From Halosimplex carlsbadense 2-9-1 (GTDB lineage: Archaea; Halobacteriota; Halobacteria; Halobacteriales; Haloarculaceae): 64,000 bases of DNA. This document shows, piece after piece, positions 30,682-39,271 of this stretch. A program made the translations under genes and the position numbers. Numbering within the stretch: position 1 is the stretch's first letter; every line of letters begins with the position of its first letter. The notes below the pieces were generated by a model, which was not told where the DNA came from, searched no databases, and saw nothing but the letters and a program-made list of their open reading frames with translations. The stretch lies in the NCBI RefSeq assembly GCF_000337455.1, contig NZ_AOIU01000013.1, positions 241,403 through 305,402 on the forward strand, given 5' to 3'.

Positions 30682-32034
30682 GTGCAGGACCCTCGCGCGG
30701 TCGGCTCGTCGCTCGGCGGACGGCGGCGGCCGCTCCTCGCCATCCTCGCTATCGTCTTCGTCGATCTCCTGGGGTTCGGGATCGTCATCCCGATCCTCCC
30801 GTTCTACGTCCGCGATCTCGGCGGGACGGACGTGGTCTACGGCCTGCTGGCGGCGTCGTACTCGCTGATGCAGTTCGTCTTCGCGCCGCTACTGGGCCAG
30901 CTGTCGGACGCCCGCGGCCGGCGGCCGGTCCTCATGCTCTCGCTTTCGGCCAACACCGTCGCCTGGGTCGTCTTCGGGCTCGGCGGCGAGGTCGAGGCGG
31001 TCGCCGGGACGACCGCGGCGCTGGCGACGCTGTTTCTCGCGCGGATGCTCGCCGGCGCGATGGGCGGCAACATCGCCACCGCACAGGCGTACATCGCCGA
31101 CGTGACGCCCGCCGAGCGCCGCGCCGGCGCGCTCGGACTGGTCGGCGCGGCGTTCGGTCTGGGGTTCGTCTTCGGGCCGGCGCTGGGGTCGGTCCTGGCG
31201 AGCGACGGCGTCGTCGCCGCGGGCACCGCGGTCTTCCCCGATTTCGTGCCGGCGACGCGCTTCTCGCTGCCGAGCTTCGGCGCCGCGGTCCTGAGCTTCG
31301 TCGCCTTCCTCGGGACGTGGGCGTTCCTGCCCGAGCCCGACCGACACGCGGGAACCGGCGGGCGCCCGCGGATCGTCGGCCAGTTCGTCGACGCCTTCCG
31401 CGACGCCACGCTGGCTCCATTGGTCGGCGCTTTCCTCGTCGCCTCGGTCGCCTTCTCGGGCATCCAGGTGGCGTTCATCCCGTTCGTCGCGGACGTGTAC
31501 GGCTACGACGCCTCCCAGGCCGGACTCTTGCTCACCTACGTCGGCGCGCTCGCGGTGGTCAACCAGGGTGTTCTGGTCGGTCGGCTCTCCCGGGTCGTCC
31601 CCGCCCGACGGCTCGCCGTCGCCGGCGCCGCTCTGCTCGTCGTCGCGCTCGCGGCGTTCCCGTTCTCCCCGGAGATCGGCCGGGCGCTGTTGGGCGAGCG
31701 GGCGATACTCGGGTTCGGCCCGCGGGTGATCGCGCTGCTGGGCGCGCTGACGCTGCTGTCGCTCGGCAACAGCCTGTTGAACGTCTCGCTGACGACGCTG
31801 GTGTCGCTGGCGGCCAGCGCCGACCGGCAGGGCGGCGCCTTCGGCGTCACACAGGGCGCGGGGAGCCTCGGCCGGACCGTCGGCCCGCCGATCATGACGG
31901 CGCTGTACGCCGTCGTCGTCTACTGGTCGCCGTTCGTCCTCGGCGCCGTCCTGACGCTCGGGATCGTCGCCGTGTTGACGACCGTCCGAGTCGTCGGCGA
32001 CCCGGCGGAGGCGTCGGTCGAGCGCACCGACTGA
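30682..32034 (+). CDS. MFS transporter (drug/proton antiporter-like)
   Basis: 450 residues, GTG start. Twelve membrane segments are predicted. The start LLAILAIVFVDLLGFGIVIP is typical of the TetA/multidrug branch of MFS, followed by motif A QLSDARGRRPVLM in loop 2-3 and motif C AAFGLGFVFGPALGSVLA in helix 5. Loop 6-7 is short (FLPEPDRHAGTGGRPRIVGQF). The C-terminal half repeats the pattern (AGLLLTYVGALAVVNQGVLVGRLSR). Likely exports a small hydrophobic or amphiphilic compound; substrate unknown. No regulator is adjacent. Confidence 0.85.
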   Translation: MQDPRAVGSSLGGRRRPLLAILAIVFVDLLGFGIVIPILPFYVRDLGGTDVVYGLLAASYSLMQFVFAPLLGQLSDARGRRPVLMLSLSANTVAWVVFGLGGEVEAVAGTTAALATLFLARMLAGAMGGNIATAQAYIADVTPAERRAGALGLVGAAFGLGFVFGPALGSVLASDGVVAAGTAVFPDFVPATRFSLPSFGAAVLSFVAFLGTWAFLPEPDRHAGTGGRPRIVGQFVDAFRDATLAPLVGAFLVASVAFSGIQVAFIPFVADVYGYDASQAGLLLTYVGALAVVNQGVLVGRLSRVVPARRLAVAGAALLVVALAAFPFSPEIGRALLGERAILGFGPRVIALLGALTLLSLGNSLLNVSLTTLVSLAASADRQGGAFGVTQGAGSLGRTVGPPIMTALYAVVVYWSPFVLGAVLTLGIVAVLTTVRVVGDPAEASVERTD

Positions 32035-32136
32035 CCGGCGCGAGCGGGCGAGGGCGGCGTCGACACCCGTCCGTTCGCAGTGGTTCCCCCACTCGTTTGG
32101 CGCCGGGCTTGAGTAGGAGGGGCTCGAACGGAGGGT

Positions 32137-33156
32137 ATGAGCAACTGGACCGCCGACGACGTGCCGGACCTGTCGGGGCAGACGATCGTCGTCACCGGAG
32201 CCAACAGCGGCCTCGGCTTCGAGGCGACCCGCGTGTTCGTCCGGAAGGGCGCGACCGTCGTGATGGCCTGCCGAAGCACCGACCGCGGCGAGCGAGCGGC
32301 CACGGAGATCCGCCAGCTGGAGGGGTTCCCGACAGACGAGTCCGTCCTCGACGTGCGCGAGTGCGACCTGGGCGACCTCGCGTCGGTCGAGTCGTTCGCA
32401 GACGACCTGCTGGCCGACTACGAGGGGATTCACGTCCTCTGCAACAACGCCGGCGTGATGGCGATCCCCCGCTCGGAGACCGCCGACGGCTTCGAGACGC
32501 AGTTCGGCGTCAACCATCTCGGCCACTTCGCGCTGACCGGCCACCTCCTCGACAGGATCGTCGCCACACCGGGCGAGACGCGCGTCGTCAGCCACTCCAG
32601 CGGCGCCCACCAGGGCGGCGAGATCGACTTCGACGACCTCCACCACGAGGACTCGTACGGCAAGTGGGAGGCCTACGGCCAGTCGAAGCTGGCGAACCTG
32701 CTGTTCGCCTACGAACTCCAGCGCAGGCTCTCGGCGGCGGGTATCGACGACACCGTCTCGGCGGCGTGTCACCCGGGTTACGCCGACACCTCGCTGCAGG
32801 CGCGCGGTCCGAAGGAGGAGGGGTCGACCGTGAAACTGTACGCGATGCGAGCGGCCAACGCCGTCCTCGGCCAGTCCGCCGAGATGGGCGCGCTCCCGCT
32901 CGTCCACGCCGCCACCGCCCCCGGCGTCGACGGCGGGTCCTACATCGGCCCCGGCGGTCTGTTCGACATGCGCGGGTACCCCGAGCCACAGCGCTCGAAC
33001 GACCGCTCCTACGACGAGGACATCGCCGACCGACTGTGGACCGTCTCCGAAGACCTGACCGGCGTCACCTACGACTTCGACGCGCTCGCGGACGCAGGGA
33101 CGGCCGGCGAGGCGGGTGACGAGACGGGCGACGAGGCCGCCAGCGCCGCGGACTGA
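32137..33156 (+). CDS. SDR-family oxidoreductase (retinol-dehydrogenase-like)
   Basis: 339 residues. Classical SDR: TIVVTGANSGLGFEATRVFV (TGxxxGxG cofactor loop), CDLGDLASVESF with the adenine-binding Asp, LCNNAGVMA, and VVSHSSGAHQGG with the catalytic Ser. The Tyr/Lys pair is in KWEAYGQSKLANLLF (YxxxK). The order and the VSAACHPGYADTSLQ segment match the large WWOX/retinol dehydrogenase-like group. NADP preference is likely from the ACRSTDRGE after strand 2. A 15-residue Gly/Asp/Glu tail is added. Natural substrate unknown. It converges on the flavoprotein gene. Confidence 0.85.
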   Translation: MSNWTADDVPDLSGQTIVVTGANSGLGFEATRVFVRKGATVVMACRSTDRGERAATEIRQLEGFPTDESVLDVRECDLGDLASVESFADDLLADYEGIHVLCNNAGVMAIPRSETADGFETQFGVNHLGHFALTGHLLDRIVATPGETRVVSHSSGAHQGGEIDFDDLHHEDSYGKWEAYGQSKLANLLFAYELQRRLSAAGIDDTVSAACHPGYADTSLQARGPKEEGSTVKLYAMRAANAVLGQSAEMGALPLVHAATAPGVDGGSYIGPGGLFDMRGYPEPQRSNDRSYDEDIADRLWTVSEDLTGVTYDFDALADAGTAGEAGDETGDEAASAAD

Positions 33157-33177
33157 TCCACCCGGGCGGGTCGACAG

Positions 33178-34623
33178 TCACCCCTCGGACGGTTCGAGCG
33201 AGCCGTTCAGCACCTTCGCCGCCGTCAGGACGGGGTCCCAGACTGGCGAGAACGGCGGCGCGTAGGCCAGGTCGAGGTTCTCGACGTCAGAGACGGTCAT
33301 ATCGGCCTCCAGGGCGGTGGCGACGGTGTCGATCCGGACGGCCGCGCGGTCGGTACCGACGATGGACCCGCCCAGCAGCCGCCCCGTCTCGCGGTCGGCA
33401 GTCAGCGAGACGACCGTCTCGGCGGCGCCCGGGTAGTAGCCCGACCGCGACGCGGTGGTGACCGTCTCGCTCACGGGGTCGAAGCCGGCCGCCCTGGCCC
33501 GCTCGTGGTCGACGATCCCGGCCCGGCCGCACTCCTGAGCGAACGCCTTGACGACGGCCGTGCCCGCGATGTCGCCGGTCGGTTTCGGGTCGCCGGCGAC
33601 CGTCTGCCCGATCGCGCGCCCGGCGCGGTTGGCGGTCAGGCCGAGCGGGACCCAGTCGAAGTCGCCGGTGACGGCGTGGCGCGCCTCCGCGCAGTCGCCC
33701 GCGGCGTAGACGCTCTCGACCGACGTGCGGCCGTAGTCGTCGACCGCGACCGCGCCCGAGTCGCCGAGGTCGACCGGCGTGTCCGCGAGGAGGGCGACGT
33801 TCGGTTCGATCCCGACGCCGACCAGCGCCAGGTCGACGTCGAGGGCGCTCGCGCCGGCGCACTCCAACCGTTCGACGCGGTCGTCGCCGACCAGTCGCTC
33901 GACGGTCTCGCCGAGGTGCAACTCGACGCCCCTATCGCGCAGTTCCGTCCCGACGCGCTCGCCGACGGCCTCGCCGAAGGGGCCGAGGAGCCGCTCGCCG
34001 CGCTGGAAGACGTGTACGTCGAGCCCGTGGGCGGTGAACGCCTCGGCCATCTCGACGCCGACGTAGCCCCCGCCCACGACGGCGACTGTCTCCGGCGGCG
34101 CCCAGTCGGCGTAGGGTTCGATCACGGTCGGGTCGAGGAACTCCCCGCCGCCCAGCGATTCGACGGTCGCCTCGCCGGCGGGTTCGAGCGCCGCCCGAAT
34201 CGCGGCCGCGTCGTCCATCCCGTGCAGCGAGAACGCGCCGGACAGGTCGCTCCCGTCGATCGGCGCGGTCAGCGCGTGGGCGCCCGTCGCGACGAGCAGG
34301 TCGCCGTAGGGCTGTTCGTGGCGGTCGCCGTCGGGGCCGCGGACGGTCACCGTCCGCTCGTCGGTGTCGATCCCGGTCACCTCGTGTTCGCGCCGGAGGT
34401 CGATCCCCCGGTCGGCGGCGTCCGCCGGCGAGAGCGACAGGAGGTCCGTCAGGTCCGCGACCTCGCCTTTCACGTAGTAGGGCGTCCCGCAGTGGGCGTA
34501 GGAGACCCACGGTCCCTTCTCGAAGACGACCACCTCGCGGTCGGGGGCCTCGCGTTTGCACTTGCTCGCGGCGCTCAGCCCGGCGGCGTCGCCGCCGACG
34601 ACGACGAACGGCTCTGCTGTCAT
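33178..34623 (-). CDS. CoA-disulfide reductase / NADH oxidase family flavoprotein
   Basis: 481 residues. N-terminal FAD loop VVVGGDAAGLSAASKCKREAP; C45 in WVSYAHCGTPYYV is the single active-site Cys of CoA-disulfide reductases (no second Cys, so not a disulfide-type dehydrogenase). The NAD(P) loop is VAVVGGGYVGVEMAEAF, the second FAD motif is VYAAGDCAEARHAVTG, and the C-terminal dimer domain has SRSGYYPGAAETVVSLTADRETGRLLGG and the Tyr pair of CoADR. Together these point to CoA disulfide or persulfide reduction, or water-forming NADH oxidase. Haloarchaea use glutamylcysteine, so the physiological thiol is uncertain. Convergent with the SDR gene. Confidence 0.82.
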   Translation of the reverse strand: MTAEPFVVVGGDAAGLSAASKCKREAPDREVVVFEKGPWVSYAHCGTPYYVKGEVADLTDLLSLSPADAADRGIDLRREHEVTGIDTDERTVTVRGPDGDRHEQPYGDLLVATGAHALTAPIDGSDLSGAFSLHGMDDAAAIRAALEPAGEATVESLGGGEFLDPTVIEPYADWAPPETVAVVGGGYVGVEMAEAFTAHGLDVHVFQRGERLLGPFGEAVGERVGTELRDRGVELHLGETVERLVGDDRVERLECAGASALDVDLALVGVGIEPNVALLADTPVDLGDSGAVAVDDYGRTSVESVYAAGDCAEARHAVTGDFDWVPLGLTANRAGRAIGQTVAGDPKPTGDIAGTAVVKAFAQECGRAGIVDHERARAAGFDPVSETVTTASRSGYYPGAAETVVSLTADRETGRLLGGSIVGTDRAAVRIDTVATALEADMTVSDVENLDLAYAPPFSPVWDPVLTAAKVLNGSLEPSEG

Positions 34624-34723
34624 GGCTCCGAGAAGGGGGCGCGCCGACGTAGTGGTTCGGGCCGGTGGAGCCGACCGCGCACGACCGTCGGGAACCGCCG
34701 TTGACGGGCGGTCGACCGCTGGC

Positions 34724-35536
34724 CTACCAGTTCCAGGGGCCGTGGTCGGCGTCGATCTCCCGGTGGCGCTCGTCGATCGAGTCGATCAACTCGATATCTT
34801 CGTCGTCGAGTTCCAGCTCGCGGGCGGCGAGGTTCTGTTCCATGTGCTCGCGACTGCTGGCCTTCGGGATGGCGGCGACGTTGTCGTGGCTGGTCACCCA
34901 CGCGAGCGACACCTGCGCCGGCGTCGCGTCGTGTTTCTCCGCGACCTCCCGAACCGCCGGCACGTCCAGCGCCGCGCCCTTCCCCAGCGGCGAGTAGGCC
35001 ACCAGCCAGTGGTCGTGTTCCTGGGCGTACGCGACCAGTTCCTCCTGGGGGAGCAGCGGGTGCATCTCGACCTGGTGGGCAAAGAGCGGGGCCTCGAGCA
35101 CCTCGCGGGCCTCGTCCAGGAGTTCGGGGGTGAAGTTCGACAGCCCGACGTTCCGGGTCTTCCCGGCCTCGTAGGCGGCGTCGAACGCGGGCAACACGTC
35201 CTCGTGGTCGTAGACCCCGGAGGGCCAGTGGACGTACAGCAGGTCGACGGCGTCGACGCCGAGCCGGTCGAGACAGCCGTCGATAGCCGCGGGCACCTGC
35301 TCGGGTTCCGGCGGCACGTCGTGGTGGACGGTCTTCGTCGAGAGCCACAGGTCGTCGCGATCCACGTCGCTATCGGCGATCCCCTCGCCGACGTACCGCT
35401 CGTTCTCGTAGACCTGTGCGGTGTCGACGTGGCGAAAGCCCACGTCGAGGGCGGTTCGGACGTTCTCGCGCCACTGCTCGCGGTCGTCGTCGGAGTAGGT
35501 TCCCAACCCGAGCCGCGGGAGGTCGTCGACTGGCAT
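34724..35536 (-). CDS. aldo/keto reductase (AKR class I-like)
   Basis: 270 residues from ATG 35536 (MPVDDLPRLGLGTYSDDDRE). The four catalytic residues are visible: Asp and Tyr in FRHVDTAQVYENE, Lys in DDLWLSTKTVHHD and His in LLYVHWPSGVY. The barrel end HDNVAAIPKASSREHMEQNLAA supplies the NADPH phosphate-binding loop (IPKASS). 2,5-diketogluconate-reductase-like enzymes are the nearest well known group. A second, more distant aldo/keto reductase lies at 47387-48361. It is on the minus strand, 100 bases after the flavoprotein gene start. Confidence 0.85.
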   Translation of the reverse strand: MPVDDLPRLGLGTYSDDDREQWRENVRTALDVGFRHVDTAQVYENERYVGEGIADSDVDRDDLWLSTKTVHHDVPPEPEQVPAAIDGCLDRLGVDAVDLLYVHWPSGVYDHEDVLPAFDAAYEAGKTRNVGLSNFTPELLDEAREVLEAPLFAHQVEMHPLLPQEELVAYAQEHDHWLVAYSPLGKGAALDVPAVREVAEKHDATPAQVSLAWVTSHDNVAAIPKASSREHMEQNLAARELELDDEDIELIDSIDERHREIDADHGPWNW

Positions 35537-35632
35537 GTGTCCCACGTCGGGCCGTCGGCGCTTGACCCTGCTGGTCGCGGAAGTCCGGGCACCGCGGCGG
35601 GGCGGCGTGGCCGGGGCGCCCTCGCGGTTGCG

Positions 35633-35938
35633 TCAGTAGATCGGCGGCACGTAGAGGTTCAGCGTCTCCAGGGGCTCGTCGCCGTCGTTCTCGATCTCGT
35701 GGGTCTCACCGGCCTCGATAACGAGGAGGTCGCCCGCCGCGAATCGCACGTCCTCCCCGTCGACGGTCGCGCGACCCGACCCGGAGGTGACGTAGAGCCA
35801 CTGGTCGCTGTCGGCGTGGAGATTGTCGGGACCGCCGGTCGACTGGCCGGGCGAGAGCGTCATCTGGGCGGCCTGGGCGTCGTCGGTCGTCTGGCGCACG
35901 TCGAAAAAGCCCTCGAAGTCGAGACTGGCGCGTCTCAT
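35633..35938 (-). CDS. cupin-domain protein
   Basis: 101 residues forming one cupin barrel. Motif 1 is GPDNLHADSDQWLYVTSGSGRATVDGEDV; motif 2 is GDLLVIEAGETHEIENDGDEPL. The metal ligands seem to be His (NLHADSDQ) and His (ETHEI), with the usual second His of motif 1 replaced by Asp/Gln. The family is a storage, isomerase or dioxygenase-like fold with no fixed function. It could be a sugar- or metal-binding protein. It lies alone between the aldo/keto reductase and the TetR gene. Confidence 0.82.
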   Translation of the reverse strand: MRRASLDFEGFFDVRQTTDDAQAAQMTLSPGQSTGGPDNLHADSDQWLYVTSGSGRATVDGEDVRFAAGDLLVIEAGETHEIENDGDEPLETLNLYVPPIY

Positions 35939-36041
35939 GGCCGGCCGTTCGCGGCCCCGACCGTTAGGTCTCGCGGTAGGCGGTGGTCGCGTCGGGTAGC
36001 GAGGCGACGCCGTCGCCTCGGAAAGTGAGTCGGTCGCGGGC

Positions 36042-36731
36042 TCAGGTCGCGGTCTCGCCGCCGTCGTTTCCGTCGTCCCCGTCGTCTTTCGGGAACCCGG
36101 CGTCCTCGACGTTGAACTCGGCGACCGAACGGTCGTCGACGAGGAGGTCGTCGACGACGAACTCGGCGATCCGGTCGCGCATCCGGCGGCTGGCGTGCCG
36201 GGCGCCCAGCGTCACCTGATACATCCGGGCGCCCACGAGCGCGGTGTAGATGGTCTCGCCCACCTCATCGGGGTCGACCGGGTGGAAGACGCCGGCGTCG
36301 ACGCCGTCGGCGATGATCTCGGCGACGGTGTCGATGTTCGTCTGGTAATGGGTCGACAGTTTCTCGCGGAACTGCTCGTTGTGGACGGCCTGGACGCGCA
36401 GTTCGAGCAGGGCGAGGGCGAACGTCTCGCGCTCCTCCTCGCCGGGCTCGATGACGAAGCCGTCGATATACTCCTCCAGGCGCTCCAGGGGGTCCTCCGT
36501 GGCGGACTCGGCGAGGCGCGCGCCGACCCAGCCGACGGTGTTGTCGACGAACGCGAGCATCAGCTCCTCTTTCGTGTCGTAGTGGTAGTGCAACAGCGAG
36601 CGGCTCTTGTCGAACTCGTCTGCGATGTCCTGCATCGTGAGGTGGGCGTAGCCGTGCTTGCACAGCGCGTGGTAGGTCGCACCCATTATCTCGCGGTGCG
36701 TGTCACCCTCCACGTCCACCTCGGAAGCCAT
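36042..36731 (-). CDS. TetR/AcrR-family repressor, probable regulator of the two adjacent ABC exporters
   Basis: 229 residues. The start ATG 36731 (MASEVDVEGDTHREI) is preferred over the GTG two codons upstream. DNA-binding domain: IMGATYHALCKHGYAHLTMQDIADEFDKSRSLLHYHYDTKEELMLAFVD, a clear TetR helix-turn-helix (IADEFDKSRSLLHYHY). Residues 55-200 are the ligand-binding helices. Acidic low-complexity end. It is divergent from the first ABC exporter gene; the same inverted repeat ACTAAC-N6-GT(T/C)AGT occurs 31 bases before both exporter starts, so autoregulated drug or lipid export control is likely. Ligand unknown. Confidence 0.85.
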   Translation of the reverse strand: MASEVDVEGDTHREIMGATYHALCKHGYAHLTMQDIADEFDKSRSLLHYHYDTKEELMLAFVDNTVGWVGARLAESATEDPLERLEEYIDGFVIEPGEEERETFALALLELRVQAVHNEQFREKLSTHYQTNIDTVAEIIADGVDAGVFHPVDPDEVGETIYTALVGARMYQVTLGARHASRRMRDRIAEFVVDDLLVDDRSVAEFNVEDAGFPKDDGDDGNDGGETAT

Positions 36732-36793
36732 ATCCACGTGTTGCCGGCCGCGGGCAAAAACCTTCCGCGCCGCTGGAGGGTTCGCTCACTTGC

Positions 36794-36811
36794 ACTAACA
36801 GGAGAGTCAGT
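36794..36811 (+). promoter_or_regulatory. TetR operator 1, before the first ABC exporter
   Basis: ACTAAC-AGGAGA-GTCAGT, an imperfect 6-bp inverted repeat. It ends 31 bases before the ATG at 36842 and touches the TATA-like CTTATGC at 36812-36818, so binding would block TBP/TFB. It differs from the operator at 39224-39241 at three positions. Confidence 0.65.
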
Positions 36812-36841
36812 CTTATGCCTCCGAGGCCGATACGGTGGGGC

Positions 36842-38785
36842 ATGCCACCGGGCGGGCCCGACGACGACGAGTTCGAGGAGTTACGCGCCGAGGAGTCGAA
36901 CGCGATGGTGCGGCTGTTCGGCGAGTACGGTCGCGGCCAGCGCGCCCGGTTCGCCGTCGGCGGGCTCGCCAGCGTGTTCTCGACGCTGATGGAACTCGTC
37001 CCCGCGTTCCTGCTCGGCGTCGCCATCGACTCCTTTCTCACCGCCGACCGGCCGTTTCGACTGCCGTTCGTCCCCGACGGCTGGCTCCCGACGGCGCCCG
37101 TCGAGCAGTTCGTCTTCCTCATCGCCCTGCTCGCGGGCTCGCACGTCCTCGGCGCGGCGCTGGGCTGGCTCAACTCTTGGGCCTGGAACGGCTTCGCCCA
37201 GCACTTCCAACACGAGATGCGCGTCGACGCCTACGACGCGATGCAACGGCGGGAGCTGTCCTTTTTCGACGACAAGCAGACCGGCGAAGTGATGTCCATC
37301 CTCAACAACGACGTCAACCAGCTGGAGGGCTTTCTCACCAACAGCCTCAACCAGGGCATCGGCATCGTCTTCCGCGTCGGCGGGATGGGCCTCGCGATGC
37401 TGTTGATCAACTGGCGGCTCGGGATCGTCCCCACGGTCATCATCCCGGCGCTGGGCTACGCGAGCTACGTCTTCGTCAACCGCATCCACCCGAAGTACCA
37501 GGAGGTGCGCTCGTCGGTGGGCAAACTCAACTCCCAACTGGAGAACAACCTCGGCGGCATCGAGGTCGTGAAATCCTACACCACCGAGCGCTTCGAGACC
37601 GACCGCGTCGAGGAGTCTTCCCGTGAGTACCTCGACGCCCAGTGGGACGCTATCACCACGCGGATCGCCTTCTGGCCGACGCTGCGGCTGGTGACCGCCG
37701 CCGGCTACACCGCCACGTTCCTCGTCGGCGGCTACTGGGTAATGGTCAACCGCGGCCTGATCGCCGACCCGCTGCCCTTCTTCAACGGCCCGCTCACCGC
37801 GGGGACCCTGGTCATCTTCCTCTCCTATTCCCGGCGGTTCGTCTACCCGATGCGCCAGTTCGGCCAGATCATCAACGACTACCAGTACGCCGAGGCAGCC
37901 GGCGAGCGGGTCGTCGGCCTGCTCGACACGCCCTCCGGCGTCACGGACCGGCCCGACGCGGTCGAACTCGACGCGGTCGAGGGACGCGTCGAGTACGACG
38001 ACGTGGGCTTCGCCTACGACACCGACGACGGCGAGGAGCAGGTCCTCGACGGCGTCTCCTTCGACGTCGAGCCCGGCGAGATGGTCGGGCTCGTCGGCCC
38101 CACGGGCGCGGGCAAGACGACGCTGATGAAACTGCTCCTGCGACTGTACGACGTGGACGAGGGGCGCGTCCGGATCGACGGCCGGGACGTGCGCGACGTG
38201 ACGCTGCGCAGCCTACGCCAGTCGGTGGGGTACGTGAGTCAGGAACCGTATCTCTTCTACGGCACCGTCCGGGAGAACATCGCCTACGGCATCCCCGACG
38301 CCGACGACGAGGACATCGAGGCCGCCGCGAGAGTCGCCGGCGCCCACGAGTTCGTCGCGGACCTGAAAGACGGCTACGATACGAAGGTCGGCGAGCGCGG
38401 CGTGAAGCTGTCGGGCGGCCAGCGCCAGCGCGTCTCGATCGCTCGCGCGGTGCTGAAAGACCCGGACATCCTCGTCCTCGACGAGGCGACCAGTCACGTC
38501 GACAACGAGACCGAGGCGGTCATTCAAAATAGCCTCGACGACCTCATCGAGGACCGCACCGCCTTCGCCATCGCCCACCGGCTCTCGACGGTGCGCCACG
38601 CGGACACGATACTGGTCATGGACGACGGCGAACTGGTCGAACAGGGCAGCCACGACGACCTGCTCGCCGAGGACGGCCTTTACGCGACGCTGTGGCGCGT
38701 GCAGGTCGGCGAGATCGACGCCCTGCCCCAGGAGTTCCTCGACCGCGCGGCCGGCCACTCCGTACAGCCCGGCGACCTGGACTGA
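36842..38785 (+). CDS. ABC exporter, MsbA-like half transporter (TMD-NBD), first copy
   Basis: 647 residues from ATG 36842 ([14 protein letters not shown]); an ATG at 36815 lies inside the TATA element. Six membrane segments: about 35-60, 80-115, 155-195 (two, [37 protein letters not shown]), 280-300 and 320-340. Type I exporter coupling loop. NBD: Walker [11 protein letters not shown]-loop YVSQEP, signature LSGGQ, Walker [10 protein letters not shown]-loop IAHRLS. Half transporters work as dimers, and the two copies here (second at 39272-41200) probably pair as a heterodimer or two homodimers. The spacing to the neighbour is broken by a small gene on the other strand. Regulated by TetR (operator 36794-36811). 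Confidence 0.88.
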   Translation: MPPGGPDDDEFEELRAEESNAMVRLFGEYGRGQRARFAVGGLASVFSTLMELVPAFLLGVAIDSFLTADRPFRLPFVPDGWLPTAPVEQFVFLIALLAGSHVLGAALGWLNSWAWNGFAQHFQHEMRVDAYDAMQRRELSFFDDKQTGEVMSILNNDVNQLEGFLTNSLNQGIGIVFRVGGMGLAMLLINWRLGIVPTVIIPALGYASYVFVNRIHPKYQEVRSSVGKLNSQLENNLGGIEVVKSYTTERFETDRVEESSREYLDAQWDAITTRIAFWPTLRLVTAAGYTATFLVGGYWVMVNRGLIADPLPFFNGPLTAGTLVIFLSYSRRFVYPMRQFGQIINDYQYAEAAGERVVGLLDTPSGVTDRPDAVELDAVEGRVEYDDVGFAYDTDDGEEQVLDGVSFDVEPGEMVGLVGPTGAGKTTLMKLLLRLYDVDEGRVRIDGRDVRDVTLRSLRQSVGYVSQEPYLFYGTVRENIAYGIPDADDEDIEAAARVAGAHEFVADLKDGYDTKVGERGVKLSGGQRQRVSIARAVLKDPDILVLDEATSHVDNETEAVIQNSLDDLIEDRTAFAIAHRLSTVRHADTILVMDDGELVEQGSHDDLLAEDGLYATLWRVQVGEIDALPQEFLDRAAGHSVQPGDLD

Positions 38786-38798
38786 GCGGTTCGCGGGG

Positions 38799-39146
38799 TC
38801 ACGACAGGACGGCGAGGACGCCCAGCGCGACGAGCGCGTCGAGGCCGAGTCCCGCCAGGAAGAAGCCGACGGCGTACCGCCCCGGGAACGCGAGCGCGCG
38901 CTCGCTCTCGAACGGGCCGTCGGCGACGAACCGCGACTCGACGCTGTCGCCGGCGGCCTCGACGGCGTGGTCGGCGTCGGCCGCGAGTACCAGCCCGCCG
39001 ACCAGCGTCGGCACCAGCAGGATCATCGTGAGCAACTGCGGCGGAAACTCGACCCACAACGCCGCGCCGAACAGGACGGCGACGACCGCCCCCGCCGCGG
39101 CCACGGCGTACCGGAGGACGTACCGCAGAAGCTCGCCCATCGCCAT
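38799..39146 (-). CDS. small membrane protein between the two exporters
   Basis: 115 residues from ATG 39146 (MAMGELLRYVLRYAVAAAGA); the second ATG at 39140 is equally possible. Two membrane helices near the start (YVLRYAVAAAGAVVAVLFGAALWVEF and LLTMILLVPTLVGGLVLAAD) and a third at the end (GFFLAGLGLDALVALGVLAVLS). A TATA element ACTTATATC on the minus strand is 23-31 bases before the start. Its function is unknown. Its conserved position inside an exporter pair would suggest an accessory role, but it is transcribed in the opposite direction. Confidence 0.6.
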   Translation of the reverse strand: MAMGELLRYVLRYAVAAAGAVVAVLFGAALWVEFPPQLLTMILLVPTLVGGLVLAADADHAVEAAGDSVESRFVADGPFESERALAFPGRYAVGFFLAGLGLDALVALGVLAVLS

Positions 39147-39168
39147 ACTGTCGGATATTCGTGTATTC

Positions 39169-39177
39169 GATATAAGT
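39169..39177 (-). promoter_or_regulatory. TATA box of the small membrane gene
   Basis: ACTTATATC on the minus strand, 23-31 bases before ATG 39146, implying a leaderless transcript divergent from exporter 2. Confidence 0.5.
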
Positions 39178-39223
39178 ATTCGGTCGATCGGCCGAACGGC
39201 GACGCAGGTTACCCACACCCGTG

Positions 39224-39241
39224 ACTAACACGAGAGTTAGT
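39224..39241 (+). promoter_or_regulatory. TetR operator 2, before the second ABC exporter
   Basis: ACTAAC-ACGAGA-GTTAGT, a perfect 6-bp inverted repeat. Like operator 1 it ends 31 bases before the start codon (39272) and abuts the TATA box TTATTTAAG at 39241-39249. Confidence 0.7.
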
Positions 39242-39271
39242 TATTTAAGCAGTCAGTCGTTATGCGGTGCT

